A stretch of DNA of 62,367 nt, taken from NCBI GenBank assembly GCA_019752575.1, contig JAIELW010000012.1:1-62367 (forward strand), read 5' to 3'. Positions within the stretch are counted from its first letter, which is position 1, and each line of letters starts with the position of its first letter. A program made the position numbers and the translations under genes. Below, piece by piece: positions 15,712 through 24,274 of this stretch. The notes below the pieces were generated by a model, which was not told where the DNA came from, made no database searches, and saw nothing but the letters and a program-made list of their open reading frames with translations. Origin of the DNA: Xanthobacteraceae bacterium (lineage in GTDB: Bacteria > Pseudomonadota > Alphaproteobacteria > Rhizobiales > Xanthobacteraceae).

Positions 15712-16335
15712 TCAGAGATTGTCGTCGACGGAGATGTTCTGCTCGAGCGTATCGACGGACTGAACGCGGGCGAATTCGATGGCAAAACCCGTTTCCAGGT
15801 GGCGGACGACGCGGCCCGGCGTGCGGCCGAGAGTGACAGGCGTGCCAATCGGCGGTTTGTCGCGCGCCTGCACGGCGGCACCCGAAAGCGAGACGTCGAG
15901 GACACGCGCGGGCACCGACTCGCCGGTCGAGAAGGTGAGGGTCGAACGCGGGTTTTTGAGCGAGTAGCGCTCGTGGCGGCGGTCTTCCGGCAGCCCCAGC
16001 GTGTTACGATTTGCAAACCATGTCAGCTGATCGGCCAGTTTATCGCGGCGGCGGAGCGTGCCCTGTACCGTCATGGCAAAGCCGTTCTCGATCAGCCGCA
16101 CGCAATGGCCTTCGAGGCGGCCGATATGGTCGATGTAGGCCACCACCGGCTCGTCCGGACGCGGCTGCGCCGGTGCGATCAGCGCGACGCCGCCCGGAGA
16201 CATGTCGAGGGTGCGGCAGGTGAACTCGCGGCGGTCAGCGAGCATGTATCGGCCGGTGAGGTCGATTTTTACGCGCTGGCTGCGGCGGCGCTCCTGGTTC
16301 AGGGGCAGGATGACCGCTCTATTCAATTGACGCAT
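15712..16335 (-). CDS. Double PilZ-domain protein
   Basis: A 207-residue soluble protein with two PilZ domains (about residues 13-105 and 115-200). Each begins with the RxxxR c-di-GMP contact (RRSQR near 17-21 and RRHER near 118-124) and continues into the (D/N)xSxxG motif, DMSPGG and DVSLSG. Both domains therefore keep the binding signature. The likely role is to sense c-di-GMP and act on a partner. The start at 16335 is where the first domain begins; a longer in-frame opening exists but overlaps the next gene. The neighbouring LapG-fold protease suggests a link to surface attachment, which is inference. Confidence 0.85.
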   Translation of the reverse strand: MRQLNRAVILPLNQERRRSQRVKIDLTGRYMLADRREFTCRTLDMSPGGVALIAPAQPRPDEPVVAYIDHIGRLEGHCVRLIENGFAMTVQGTLRRRDKLADQLTWFANRNTLGLPEDRRHERYSLKNPRSTLTFSTGESVPARVLDVSLSGAAVQARDKPPIGTPVTLGRTPGRVVRHLETGFAIEFARVQSVDTLEQNISVDDNL

Positions 16336-16427
16336 GTTGGTGGCCGGGTTTCGCGCGAGAATTGGCGAAACCGTAAGGTAGCCGTGGTTAACGGCCCGTA
16401 TCGGGCCGCGGCGCTTTTTTGGCGTGG

Positions 16428-17000
16428 TTAACTCAGGCCACCCTGTACGACGCGCAGCCGGGCAGAACCGGGCTGACGCAGACCCGCGAAATCGTCCGTT
16501 TCCCGTTCGGCCGAATAGATCATCCGGAGCGTCTTGATCCGCAGGCGCGCGAGGGGCGCGGTCCCGGTCCAATATGGGACATCGAGCGGAACAACCGAGC
16601 CGAGCATGCGCGCATGCGTCCGTCCGCGGTGGCGCAAGGGCAAAAGCAGCATTTCGAGGTCCAGGGTCCTGCCATCGTCGGTTTCGCCGAGCAGGCTGAC
16701 AACCGCCGGAATCTGGCCGTCGGCGACGGCTTCCAGCAGCCCGAATAAGGCCGCCCGGTCGTCGGCCGCGAAAAAGGCGCCGAGGCTGCGGCCGCGCAAT
16801 TCATGGCCGATCAGCGCACAAAGCCGGGTTCCCGCGAGGCGAACCGCGTGGCGCGGGTTCTCGCCGTTCTCGAGCAGAAAAATATCGCCGAGCAGACGGC
16901 CGATCTCCGCCGGTTCGATTTCGGCACGCTCCGGCGCCGTGCGGCCTTTGCGCAGGCGATCCCAGTAGGCGTGCAGCGCGCGCGCTGACGGATGCTTCAT
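16428..17000 (-). CDS. PAS_5 domain protein
   Basis: A 190-residue protein of the PAS_5 family (PF07310) that is widespread in alphaproteobacteria. The conserved opening 'ALHAYWDRLRKGRTAPERAEIEP' (in part), the central segment LGDIFLLE and 'ALIGHELRGRSL' are present. These are small stand-alone PAS-like proteins with no output domain; none has a firmly known role to my knowledge. The start at 17000 is supported by a GGGAG site; longer in-frame starts upstream give low-complexity basic sequence. It is divergent from the rhomboid gene. Confidence 0.8.
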   Translation of the reverse strand: MKHPSARALHAYWDRLRKGRTAPERAEIEPAEIGRLLGDIFLLENGENPRHAVRLAGTRLCALIGHELRGRSLGAFFAADDRAALFGLLEAVADGQIPAVVSLLGETDDGRTLDLEMLLLPLRHRGRTHARMLGSVVPLDVPYWTGTAPLARLRIKTLRMIYSAERETDDFAGLRQPGSARLRVVQGGLS

Positions 17001-17274
17001 ATCGACGACTCCCAATCCATTCGATCCGTCCGTTGCAAGTTGGGACGGTGCCATGGCTACTGAGCAGGGGCTGTGCCGTAAGAAGCGCGATACACAGGCC
17101 GCGCGAGGTAGGGTTAACCGCCGCTTTCGCTTTCCCATTCGAGTGGAGCGGCTATGGTGGGAATGGCTCAAGGCTCTCTCGAATTCGCGGGCCGGCCTCC
17201 GAACCTCACGCTTGAGGACGGCGGTCAACAAAGCGGACCCGCGCAAACTGAATTTAGAATCTGGGGATGTGACC

Positions 17275-17311
17275 GGCCCGCGAAATGGGGATTTCGCGGG
17301 CCAATTCTTTT
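17275..17311 (+). terminator. Orphan terminator-like hairpin
   Basis: A perfect 12-bp stem (GGCCCGCGAAAT / ATTTCGCGGGCC) with a GGGG loop is followed by AATTCTTTT on the plus strand. No plus-strand gene ends upstream between 17001 and 17275, so it may end an unannotated short RNA. I see no convincing small ORF or other element in the rest of the 17001-17373 gap. Confidence 0.5.
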
Positions 17312-17373
17312 CCGGATTTGCATAAATTGCACGGAAACTTGCCCGGCGCATCCGCGCCCTCTAAGGGAGGGCC

Positions 17374-18129
17374 GTGAATTACGCGAATTTCCCTCTTGAA
17401 GCGCAACGCCGCCGCGAGCCGGTGTTCAATCTTCCTCCCGTCATCGTTGCGCTGGCTGCGATTTTGATCGCGGTACATGTGCTGCGGCAATTCCTCTCAC
17501 AAGATACGGATCTGAAGGTTCTGCTTTGGGCCGCGTTTCTGCCCGCGCGCTACAGTCACGTGCCGGTGCTGAACGGTTTGCTGCCCGGCGGTCTCGCCGC
17601 CGATGTCTGGACTTTCGTCACCTATGCGTTTCTTCACGGCGACGCGATTCATCTCGCGGTCAATCTGATCTGGTTTCTCGCGTTCGGAAGCGCGGTCGCG
17701 TGGCGCTTCGGTGCGGCTCGCTTTCTGGCTTTCAGTGCGGTGACCGCGGCGGCGGGTTCGGCGGTGCATCTCGCGACCCATCTCAACGATATCGCGCCGC
17801 TCGTCGGTGCGTCCGCTGCGATTTCGGGCGCGATGGCGGCGGCGGTGCGCTTCGCTTTCGAAGCGGGCGGGCCTTTGGGGGCGTGGCGTAACGCGGGTCC
17901 GGAAGCGTTTCGTGTGCCGGCTTCGCCGCTGCTCGCTTCGCTACGTAATCCGCAGGTTCTCGTATTTCTCGGGGTGTGGTTTCTCCTGAACCTTCTGTTC
18001 GGCGCGACCAGTGCGCTTACGGGTTACTCCGAAGGCACGGTTGCCTGGCAGGCGCATGTCGGCGGTTTTCTCGCGGGCCTCTTGCTGTTTCCGCTGTTCG
18101 ATCCGGTGCAGCGCCCGACGCTGCACTGA
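17374..18129 (+). CDS. Rhomboid family intramembrane serine protease
   Basis: A 251-residue membrane protein with about six membrane segments. The catalytic dyad is visible: Ser147 in GASAAISG and His228 in AHVGG. The upstream family motif 'FVTYAFLHGDAIHLAVN' with the loop-1/TM2 histidines is also present. Rhomboids cleave membrane proteins within the bilayer; the substrate is unknown. The start is a GTG at 17374 with a good GGGAGG site. The gene is followed, after about 90 bp, by the CBS-domain gene on the same strand. Confidence 0.9.
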   Translation: MNYANFPLEAQRRREPVFNLPPVIVALAAILIAVHVLRQFLSQDTDLKVLLWAAFLPARYSHVPVLNGLLPGGLAADVWTFVTYAFLHGDAIHLAVNLIWFLAFGSAVAWRFGAARFLAFSAVTAAAGSAVHLATHLNDIAPLVGASAAISGAMAAAVRFAFEAGGPLGAWRNAGPEAFRVPASPLLASLRNPQVLVFLGVWFLLNLLFGATSALTGYSEGTVAWQAHVGGFLAGLLLFPLFDPVQRPTLH

Positions 18130-18217
18130 AAATATTGTCATTGCACCGCAGCTTGCGACGCAACTAAAATCGACCAATCATTGTTGTTTATCGGCCCCGC
18201 TTTAACCGGAGGACTCG

Positions 18218-18652
18218 ATGACCGTTCGCAAAATCCTGAATCTCAAGGGCTCCCACGTGATGACCATCGCGCCGGAGAAGAAGCTGCTCGAGGCAATCGC
18301 GTTGCTTACCAAGCACCGGATCGGCGCGTTGATCGTCACCGGAAAGGGCGGCAACGTGGTGGGCGTGCTTTCGGAGCGCGATATTGTGCGCCTGTTGTCG
18401 AACAAGGACGCCAACCGCTTCGAGAACGCGGTCTCGTCGGCAATGACCACGGCAGTTAAAAGCTGCAAGCCTGACGATACGATCCAGCACGTCATGCAGG
18501 TCATGACGACAGGCCGCTTCCGTCACATGCCGGTGGTCGACGATAAGGGCAAGCTCGCGGGCGTGATCTCGATCGGCGACGTGGTGAAGCTGCGTCTTGA
18601 GGAGATGGAGCGCGAAAGCGAACACCTCAAAGAGTATATCGCGACGGCGTAA
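18218..18652 (+). CDS. Two-CBS-domain protein
   Basis: A 144-residue protein made of two CBS domains (about residues 8-62 and 76-130), each ending in the usual SERDIVR or SIGDVVK motif. It belongs to the stand-alone CBS proteins that bind adenine nucleotides and tune partner proteins. The ribosome site GGAGG is clear. The partner is unknown. The gene is convergent with the patatin gene, with a palindromic repeat between them. Confidence 0.88.
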   Translation: MTVRKILNLKGSHVMTIAPEKKLLEAIALLTKHRIGALIVTGKGGNVVGVLSERDIVRLLSNKDANRFENAVSSAMTTAVKSCKPDDTIQHVMQVMTTGRFRHMPVVDDKGKLAGVISIGDVVKLRLEEMERESEHLKEYIATA

Positions 18653-18661
18653 GCCATTCCC

Positions 18662-18738
18662 TCATGCGCGGACTTGATCCGCGCATCCAGGAGCTTCTCG
18701 TGATGAAGCTGGATCGCCGGGACAAGCCCGGCCATGAC
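18662..18738. repeat. TCATG-type REP element
   Basis: Inverted repeat with inner hairpins GCGCGGACTTGATCCGCGC and GCCGGGACAAGCCCGGC and the flanking arms ATCCAGG / CTGGAT. It fills the gap between two convergent genes. It shares the ATCCAGG inner motif with the element at 11526. Confidence 0.65.
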
Positions 18739-18748
18739 GAAGTTGGAG

Positions 18749-19750
18749 TTACGCACTCAGCGTTGCGAGCGCTTCCGCAATATCGGCGAGCGCGCGTTCG
18801 GCGGCCTCTTCGCCTGCCTTGATACTATCTTCCGCGCGATAGAATTCGAACAGGCCGATGCCGCCCAGACGCGGCGAAATCATCACGTCCGGCGGATCGC
18901 CCGCGAGCCGCGAGCGCGAGATGCGGTCCTGCGTGATGTTGAAGGCGTCCATCATCACTGCCGAAATGCCGCGTGGGCCGTCGCTCGGCGTCTGCACACG
19001 CAGGCGCGGCAGGCCGAAGACATTGCCGAACAGATTGCGCGGCTTGGTCGCGGGAGCGGGCAGCGGGGCTTCTTCCGGCTCGATTGCAGGGCCGCTGTCC
19101 TGAATGACGGTGCCTTTGCCGAAAACGTCCGAGTGCAGGTTCACGGCGATGACTACGCGCGCGCCGAGCGCGCGGGCCGCCGAAACCGGAATCGGATTCA
19201 CCAGCGCGCCGTCCGCGAGCCAGCGACCGCCGATCTTGATCGGGGTGAAGATGCCGGGCAGCGCGTAGCTCGCGCGCATCGCCTGGATGAGATTGCCGCG
19301 CGTCAGCCAGATTTCGTGACCCGACGAAAGCTCGGTCGCGATCGCCGCGTATTTGACCGGAAGATCCTCGATCAACGACTCGCCGAAATTCAGTTCGAGG
19401 AGTTTGGCCAGACGTCCGCCGGAAATCAGTCCGTTGCCGCCGATGCGCCAGTCCATGAATCCGAACATGCGCCGCTTGGTCAGAGAGTTCGCGAATTCTT
19501 CGAGCTGGTCGAGCCGGTTCGCGGCCCAGGCGCCGCCCGCAAGCGCACCCATGGAGGTGCCCGCGATCACATCGGGGCGAATGCCGGCTTTTTCGAGCGT
19601 GCGAAGAACGCCGATATGCGCCCATCCGCGCGCAGCACCGCCGCCAAGCGCGAGCCCGATCTTCGGACCCGCTGCTTTCGGCTCTTGACGATCAACCGGG
19701 ATGTTTTCGTTCGGCTGTTCGACTTTCCGGCTGAATACATTCAAGAACAT
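18749..19750 (-). CDS. Patatin-like phospholipase family protein (RssA-like)
   Basis: A 333-residue patatin-domain protein. The oxyanion loop GGGAARG is at residues 36-42, the nucleophile elbow GTSMG has Ser66, and the dyad Asp is at 180 (ADGA). The size fits the RssA/YlbK subgroup. A C-terminal extension follows the domain, with a Pro/Glu-rich linker near 205-220. Such enzymes hydrolyse acyl lipids; no lipase substrate is known for RssA. The start at 19750 avoids a 43-residue head with no homology. It ends next to the CBS-domain gene and follows hisI on the same strand. Confidence 0.85.
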   Translation of the reverse strand: MFLNVFSRKVEQPNENIPVDRQEPKAAGPKIGLALGGGAARGWAHIGVLRTLEKAGIRPDVIAGTSMGALAGGAWAANRLDQLEEFANSLTKRRMFGFMDWRIGGNGLISGGRLAKLLELNFGESLIEDLPVKYAAIATELSSGHEIWLTRGNLIQAMRASYALPGIFTPIKIGGRWLADGALVNPIPVSAARALGARVVIAVNLHSDVFGKGTVIQDSGPAIEPEEAPLPAPATKPRNLFGNVFGLPRLRVQTPSDGPRGISAVMMDAFNITQDRISRSRLAGDPPDVMISPRLGGIGLFEFYRAEDSIKAGEEAAERALADIAEALATLSA

Positions 19751-19871
19751 GGCTGCTACCCAAAACTCTGCGCTTACTCGCGAAGTTCCTGAAAGCGGTC
19801 GCGGAATCGTCGCTGCACTGCACTCCGATAAAAGCGAAACTTGGCAGGATCGCGGCCTAAAGCGCGCGGCT

Positions 19872-20252
19872 TTAGTCAAAGGTTAGCGCCGTCTTTCCGC
19901 CGCCGAGCGGCACCGAGCGATAAAAACAGGAGCGGCGTCCGGTGTGGCAAGTCTTGCCGTCGCCGGTGACGCCCACTTTCAAAAGCACCGCGTCCTGATC
20001 GCAATCAACTTTTATTTCGGAAACGCGCAACACGTTGCCGCTGCTCTCGCCTTTCTTCCAAAGGGATTTGCGCGAGCGCGACCAGAACCAGCCTTCGCGT
20101 GTCTCGATGGTGCGCTTCAGCGCTTCCTCGTTCATGTGCGCGAGCATCAAGACCTCGCCGGACTGCTCGTCGGTGACGATGGCGGAGATCAGTCCGTTCG
20201 CGTCGAAGCGCGGGGTGAGGGCGGTGCCTTCTTCGAGTTCTTTGTCGTGCAT
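19872..20252 (-). CDS. hisI: Phosphoribosyl-AMP cyclohydrolase
   Basis: HisI opens the purine ring of phosphoribosyl-AMP, the third step of histidine synthesis. The protein is 126 residues, the length of the single-domain enzyme without HisE. The metal-site and substrate motifs DCDQDAVL and [10 protein letters not shown] are intact, as is '[19 protein letters not shown]'. The ATG at 20252 has an AGGA site. It lies just downstream of folE on the same strand, separated by a terminator, so the two are probably transcribed apart. Neighbouring hisI and folE share substrate logic (purine-ring opening), but this may be coincidence. Confidence 0.95.
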   Translation of the reverse strand: MHDKELEEGTALTPRFDANGLISAIVTDEQSGEVLMLAHMNEEALKRTIETREGWFWSRSRKSLWKKGESSGNVLRVSEIKVDCDQDAVLLKVGVTGDGKTCHTGRRSCFYRSVPLGGGKTALTFD

Positions 20253-20293
20253 CGGAATCGTCCTGGAGAGGTTGTTCGTATTTATCACGGCGC

Positions 20294-20323
20294 AAAAGAA
20301 AACGGGCCCGCGAACGGGCCCGT
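20294..20323 (-). terminator. Terminator of folE
   Basis: A perfect 9-bp stem (ACGGGCCCG / CGGGCCCGT) with a CGAA loop; on the minus strand TTTTCTTTT follows. It lies 22 bp past the folE stop. Confidence 0.85.
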
Positions 20324-20345
20324 CTATCTTTCGCCTGCGCCGCGC

Positions 20346-20987
20346 TCAGTCCTTGCGGCTGCCGCGCACCAGCGTGAAGAAACGGACCTGTTCGGCCGGA
20401 TCGTCGCGGAAGACGCCGGTGAACTGGGTCGTGACGGTCGATACGCCCTGACGCTGCACGCCGCGCATCGCCATGCACATATGCTCGGCTTCGATCATCA
20501 CGGCGCAACCGCGCGGCTTGAGATGCTCGTCGATCGCGTCGGTGATCTGCGAGGTGAGATGCTCCTGCGTCTGCAAGCGGCGCGCGAAGATCTCGATCAG
20601 ACGCGAGAACTTCGAGAGACCGACCACGCGCTCGACCGGGAAGTACGCGATGTGCGCCTTGCCGATCATCGGCATGATGTGGTGTTCGCAGTGCGAGTGA
20701 AACGGAATGTCGCGAACCACGACGAGATCGTCGAAGGTGCCGATTTCGCCGAAGGTGCGGCCGAGAATCTCTTCCGGCGTTTCGCCGTAGCCGCCGAAAA
20801 CTTCTTCATACGCCTTCACCATGCGGCGCGGCGTGTCGAGCAGGCCTTCGCGGTTCGGATTGTCGCCGACCCACGCGATCAAAGTACGCGCAGCAGCCTC
20901 CGCCTCTTCGCGGGAGGGGCGCCGTACCGGGCTTAGTTCGGGTGCTGCATCCGGCTGCTTATGCAGCGACGTGACGACGGCATCCAT
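20346..20987 (-). CDS. folE: GTP cyclohydrolase I
   Basis: FolE converts GTP to dihydroneopterin triphosphate, the first step of tetrahydrofolate synthesis. The zinc-site and catalytic motif HSHCEHH, the segment 'GKAHIAYFP' and the C-terminal [11 protein letters not shown] are conserved. I prefer the start at 20987 because a GGAGAAG site sits before it; a second ATG at 21002 would add five residues. The 330-bp leader contains a probable THF-II riboswitch, which would adjust expression to folate level. Downstream lies a terminator and then hisI. Confidence 0.95.
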   Translation of the reverse strand: MDAVVTSLHKQPDAAPELSPVRRPSREEAEAAARTLIAWVGDNPNREGLLDTPRRMVKAYEEVFGGYGETPEEILGRTFGEIGTFDDLVVVRDIPFHSHCEHHIMPMIGKAHIAYFPVERVVGLSKFSRLIEIFARRLQTQEHLTSQITDAIDEHLKPRGCAVMIEAEHMCMAMRGVQRQGVSTVTTQFTGVFRDDPAEQVRFFTLVRGSRKD

Positions 20988-21034
20988 CTTGGTCTTCTCC
21001 ATATGTACCGGTCGACGCCCGTCGTCCGGCTTAC

Positions 21035-21121
21035 CTTTGCGTTTTGCAGTCCGGCCTCCGGGCGGAGGTTCGGCTATGCAGGAGGCACATCACTACCCGT
21101 CAGCCGGGTGCCTTCCAACCC
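21035..21121 (-). promoter_or_regulatory. Probable THF-II (folE motif) riboswitch
   Basis: On the minus strand, before folE, the leader folds into an outer stem GGAAGGCAC / GTGCCTCC that encloses a short hairpin CCCG-GCTGA-CGGG and the single-stranded TAGTGAT. A second hairpin CCTCCG / CGGAGG follows nearer to the gene. In alphaproteobacteria the leader of folE carries the folE motif, shown to be a second tetrahydrofolate riboswitch class (THF-II). I assign it from location and two-stem shape; I have not compared it with the covariance model. The remainder of the 20988-21318 gap holds no gene that I can see. Confidence 0.55.
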
Positions 21122-21318
21122 AAGCTTTCCGGTCCTATTTTTCCGGGGACTTTGACCCGCGAACGACGCCTCTATGGCAGTTTCCCGAAAACCTGCCGCC
21201 TTCTTTGGGCGGCCAGCACTCGTGAAAACATGCACCCCCGTACATTAGTTCCCGCAAGTCGTATGTAAATTTGGTGTTGGATTGCGGCAAATTCGCGGAG
21301 TAAGGCTAAGGCCAAACC

Positions 21319-21759
21319 ATGCTGAACGACGTCTATAACCGCCGTATCCTTGAGCTTGCCGCCGACATTCCGAGGAGCGGCAGGCTGCCGCATCCGGGCG
21401 CCTCGGCGACCGCCCATTCCAAGTTGTGTGGCTCGACGGTGACGATCGATCTGGCCATGGAGGGGGAGCGGATTACCGACTTCGCCCACGATGTCCGGGC
21501 CTGCGCGCTCGGCCAAGCCTCATCTTCGATCATGGCCCGAAACGTAGTCGGCTCCGATGCTTCCGAGCTTCGTTCGATCCGGGAGCAGATGTACCGGATG
21601 CTGAAAGAGGGCGGTCCGGCACCGACCGGTAAGTGGGCCGACCTTGCCGTCCTCGAGCCGGTCAGGGACTACAAGGCCCGGCATGCCTCGACGCTGCTCA
21701 CCTTCGACGCCGTGGTCGATGCCATCGGCCAGATCGAGAAGACGAAGGGCGCGAAGTAG
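21319..21759 (+). CDS. U-type iron-sulfur cluster scaffold protein (IscU/NifU-like)
   Basis: A 146-residue scaffold-like protein. Two of the three cluster-ligand cysteines of IscU/SufU are present at Cys37 (KLCGS) and Cys62 (ACALG). At the third position, where IscU has HCS, this protein has His122-Ala123-Ser (RHAST). The protein therefore cannot bind a cluster in the usual three-cysteine way. It may use another ligand or have a carrier role. It lies 45 bp before yidD on the same strand, with thrS next. Confidence 0.85.
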   Translation: MLNDVYNRRILELAADIPRSGRLPHPGASATAHSKLCGSTVTIDLAMEGERITDFAHDVRACALGQASSSIMARNVVGSDASELRSIREQMYRMLKEGGPAPTGKWADLAVLEPVRDYKARHASTLLTFDAVVDAIGQIEKTKGAK

Positions 21760-21803
21760 CGCTCGCGGTCGCGCTCTTATGTTACCCGGCGAAATGTAAT
21801 TTG

Positions 21804-22172
21804 ATGAACTCGAACCATCCTGATTGCACGCAGCGGCCGAAGGCGCAGGGCTTGCCCTTGCGCTGTAGCCAGCCGGCCGCCTCTCTGCTGCGGCTTCTCG
21901 TGCTCGGCTACCGCTACAGCCTTTCCATGCTGTTCGGACGCTCGTGCCGGCATCTGCCGACGTGCTCGGAATATGCCGATGAGGCACTGGCGCGGCACGG
22001 CGCTTGGGCCGGAGGCTGGATGACGTTCGCCCGGTTCGCGCGCTGCAATCCCTGGGGCACGTCAGGACTCGATTTCGTGCCTTCGGCTTTACCGATAAGC
22101 GCACGCTGGTATATGCCGTGGCGTTACGGACGCTGGCGAGGGACGAATCAAATTCCGCCAGCGAAATCGTAG
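21804..22172 (+). CDS. yidD: Membrane protein insertion efficiency factor YidD
   Basis: YidD helps insert proteins into the inner membrane together with YidC. The 122-residue protein has the family signature: GYRYSLSMLFG, CRHLPTCSEYA and 'RFARCNPWGTSGLDFVP'. It has an N-terminal extension of about 35 residues and a C-terminal tail of about 25. The ATG at 21804 is the first that leaves the core intact. In many bacteria yidD lies beside rnpA and yidC; here it is instead between an Fe-S scaffold gene and thrS. Confidence 0.9.
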   Translation: MNSNHPDCTQRPKAQGLPLRCSQPAASLLRLLVLGYRYSLSMLFGRSCRHLPTCSEYADEALARHGAWAGGWMTFARFARCNPWGTSGLDFVPSALPISARWYMPWRYGRWRGTNQIPPAKS

Positions 22173-22225
22173 TTTTAATTTGCGCTTACCTGCCTGGTTT
22201 GCAGGAGTGAGCAGGAGGACTTGAG

Positions 22226-24202
22226 ATGGTCACGCTGACCTTTCCCGACGGCGCACGCCGCGAATTCCAGAACGGCATTTCCGGTCTCGAGATTGCGAAG
22301 GGTATTTCGCCTTCGCTCGCCAAGCGCACGGTTGCGATGGCGCTCAATGGCGAGGTCATGGATCTCACCGATCCGATCACTCGCGACGTAAAAATCGAAT
22401 TCATCTCGCGCGACGATCCGCGCGCGCTCGAGCTGATCCGTCACGACGCCGCGCATGTCATGGCCGAAGCCGTGCAGGAGTTGTTTCCCGGCACGCAGGT
22501 GACGATCGGACCGTCGATCGAGAACGGGTTCTATTACGACTTCTTCCGCAACCAGCCGTTCACGCCGGAAGATTTCCCCGCCATCGAAAAGAAGATGAAA
22601 GAGATCGTGGCGCGGGACAAACCCTTCACCAAGGAAATCTGGACGCGCGAGCAGGCGAAGAAGGTTTTCAAAGACAAGGGCGAAAACTTCAAGGTCGAAC
22701 TTGTCGAAAACATCCCTGCAGATCAAGAGTTGAAAATCTACAAACAGGGCGAATGGTTCGATCTCTGCCGCGGGCCGCACATGCCTTCGACCGGCAAAGT
22801 CGGCAGCGCTTTCAAGTTGATGAAAGTCGCGGGCGCCTATTGGCGGGGCGACGCGACGAAGCCGATGCTGACGCGCATCTACGGCACCGCGTGGCCGGAC
22901 CAGAAGCAGTTAGACGATTACATTCACCGGCTTGAAGAGGCCGAGAAGCGCGATCACCGCAAACTCGGCCGCGAGATGGATCTCTTCCATTTCCAGGAAG
23001 AGGGGCCGGGCGTCGTGTTCTGGCACGCCAAAGGCTGGTCGCTGTTTCAGTCCATCGTTTCCTATATGCGGCGGCGGCTGCGCGGCGACTATGACGAAGT
23101 AAACGCGCCGCAGATGCTGGACAAGGTGCTGTGGGAGACCTCAGGCCATTGGGAGTGGTATCGCGAGAATATGTTCGCGGCGCAGTCGGCCGGCGACGAT
23201 GCGGAAGACAAGCGCTTCTTCGTGCTGAAGCCGATGAATTGTCCCGGCCATGTGCAGATTTTCAAGCACGGGCTGAAAAGCTATCGCGATCTTCCCGTTC
23301 GTCTTGCCGAGTTCGGCGTCGTACATCGATACGAGCCTTCGGGCGCGATGCACGGACTCTTGCGCGTGCGCGGCTTCACGCAGGACGACGCGCATGTTTT
23401 CTGCACCGAAGATCAGCTCGCCGCCGAATGCCTCAAGATCAACGATCTCATCCTCTCGACCTATGACGACTTCGGCTTCACCGGAGAATTGACGGTGAAA
23501 CTCTCGACGCGCCCGGAAAAGCGCGTCGGCGCGGACGCATCCTGGGATCACGCCGAAGCGGTCATGGAAAAGGTTTTGCAGCAGATCGCCGAGCAATCGA
23601 ACGGCCGCATCAAGACCGCGATCAATCCGGGCGAGGGCGCGTTCTACGGCCCGAAGTTCGAATACGTCTTGCGCGACGCCATCGGCCGCGACTGGCAATG
23701 CGGCACCACGCAGGTCGACTTCAATCTGCCGGAGCGTTTCGGCGCGTTCTATATCGACGCCGACGGCGGCAAGAAAACGCCGGTCATGGTGCACCGCGCG
23801 ATCTGCGGCTCGCTCGAGCGCTTCACCGGTATCCTGATCGAGCATCACACCGGGCATTTCCCGCTGTGGCTGGCGCCAACGCAGATCAAGGTCTGCACCA
23901 TCACGCAGGAAGCGGACGCCTACGCGAACGACGTGTTCAAGGCGGCCTACAAGCTCGGCCTGCGCGCCGAGAGCGATCTTCGGAACGAGAAGATCAACTA
24001 CAAGGTCCGCGAGCACTCGCTCGCGAAAGTTCCGGTGCTCTTGGTCGTCGGCAAGAAGGAAGCAGAAGAACGCACGGTCTCGATCCGCCGTCTCGGCTCG
24101 CAGGCGCAATCTTCGATGCCGCTTGACGCCGCGCTCGCGGCACTCGCCGCCGAAGCGCTGCCGCCCGATTTGAAGCGGGAGCAAGCGGATGAGGCTGCTT
24201 AG
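22226..24202 (+). CDS. thrS: Threonyl-tRNA synthetase
   Basis: ThrRS charges tRNA-Thr. The 658-residue protein has the full layout: TGS domain (1-60), editing domain with HxxxH (RHDAAHVM near 71-78) and CRGPH, class II core with motif 2 ([21 protein letters not shown]) and motif 3 ([13 protein letters not shown]), zinc ligands in MNCPGH, DAHVF and MVHRA, and an anticodon-binding domain at the C-terminus. A tRNA-Thr gene lies elsewhere in the window (56.3 kb). The gene ends 72 bp before the DUF4236 gene. Confidence 0.97.
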   Translation: MVTLTFPDGARREFQNGISGLEIAKGISPSLAKRTVAMALNGEVMDLTDPITRDVKIEFISRDDPRALELIRHDAAHVMAEAVQELFPGTQVTIGPSIENGFYYDFFRNQPFTPEDFPAIEKKMKEIVARDKPFTKEIWTREQAKKVFKDKGENFKVELVENIPADQELKIYKQGEWFDLCRGPHMPSTGKVGSAFKLMKVAGAYWRGDATKPMLTRIYGTAWPDQKQLDDYIHRLEEAEKRDHRKLGREMDLFHFQEEGPGVVFWHAKGWSLFQSIVSYMRRRLRGDYDEVNAPQMLDKVLWETSGHWEWYRENMFAAQSAGDDAEDKRFFVLKPMNCPGHVQIFKHGLKSYRDLPVRLAEFGVVHRYEPSGAMHGLLRVRGFTQDDAHVFCTEDQLAAECLKINDLILSTYDDFGFTGELTVKLSTRPEKRVGADASWDHAEAVMEKVLQQIAEQSNGRIKTAINPGEGAFYGPKFEYVLRDAIGRDWQCGTTQVDFNLPERFGAFYIDADGGKKTPVMVHRAICGSLERFTGILIEHHTGHFPLWLAPTQIKVCTITQEADAYANDVFKAAYKLGLRAESDLRNEKINYKVREHSLAKVPVLLVVGKKEAEERTVSIRRLGSQAQSSMPLDAALAALAAEALPPDLKREQADEAA

Positions 24203-24274
24203 TCAGTAGTGCTTGAATACCTCAGTTTTCCGAGGGGGCGGCTGAATGCTAGCCTTTCCTCTGGGAGAGGGTCT

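Noticed and set aside
16393-16409. Terminator of the PAS_5 gene
   Set aside because: The hairpin CGGCCCG-TAT-CGGGCCG has its T-run on the plus strand, while the PAS gene runs on the minus strand. No plus-strand gene ends there.
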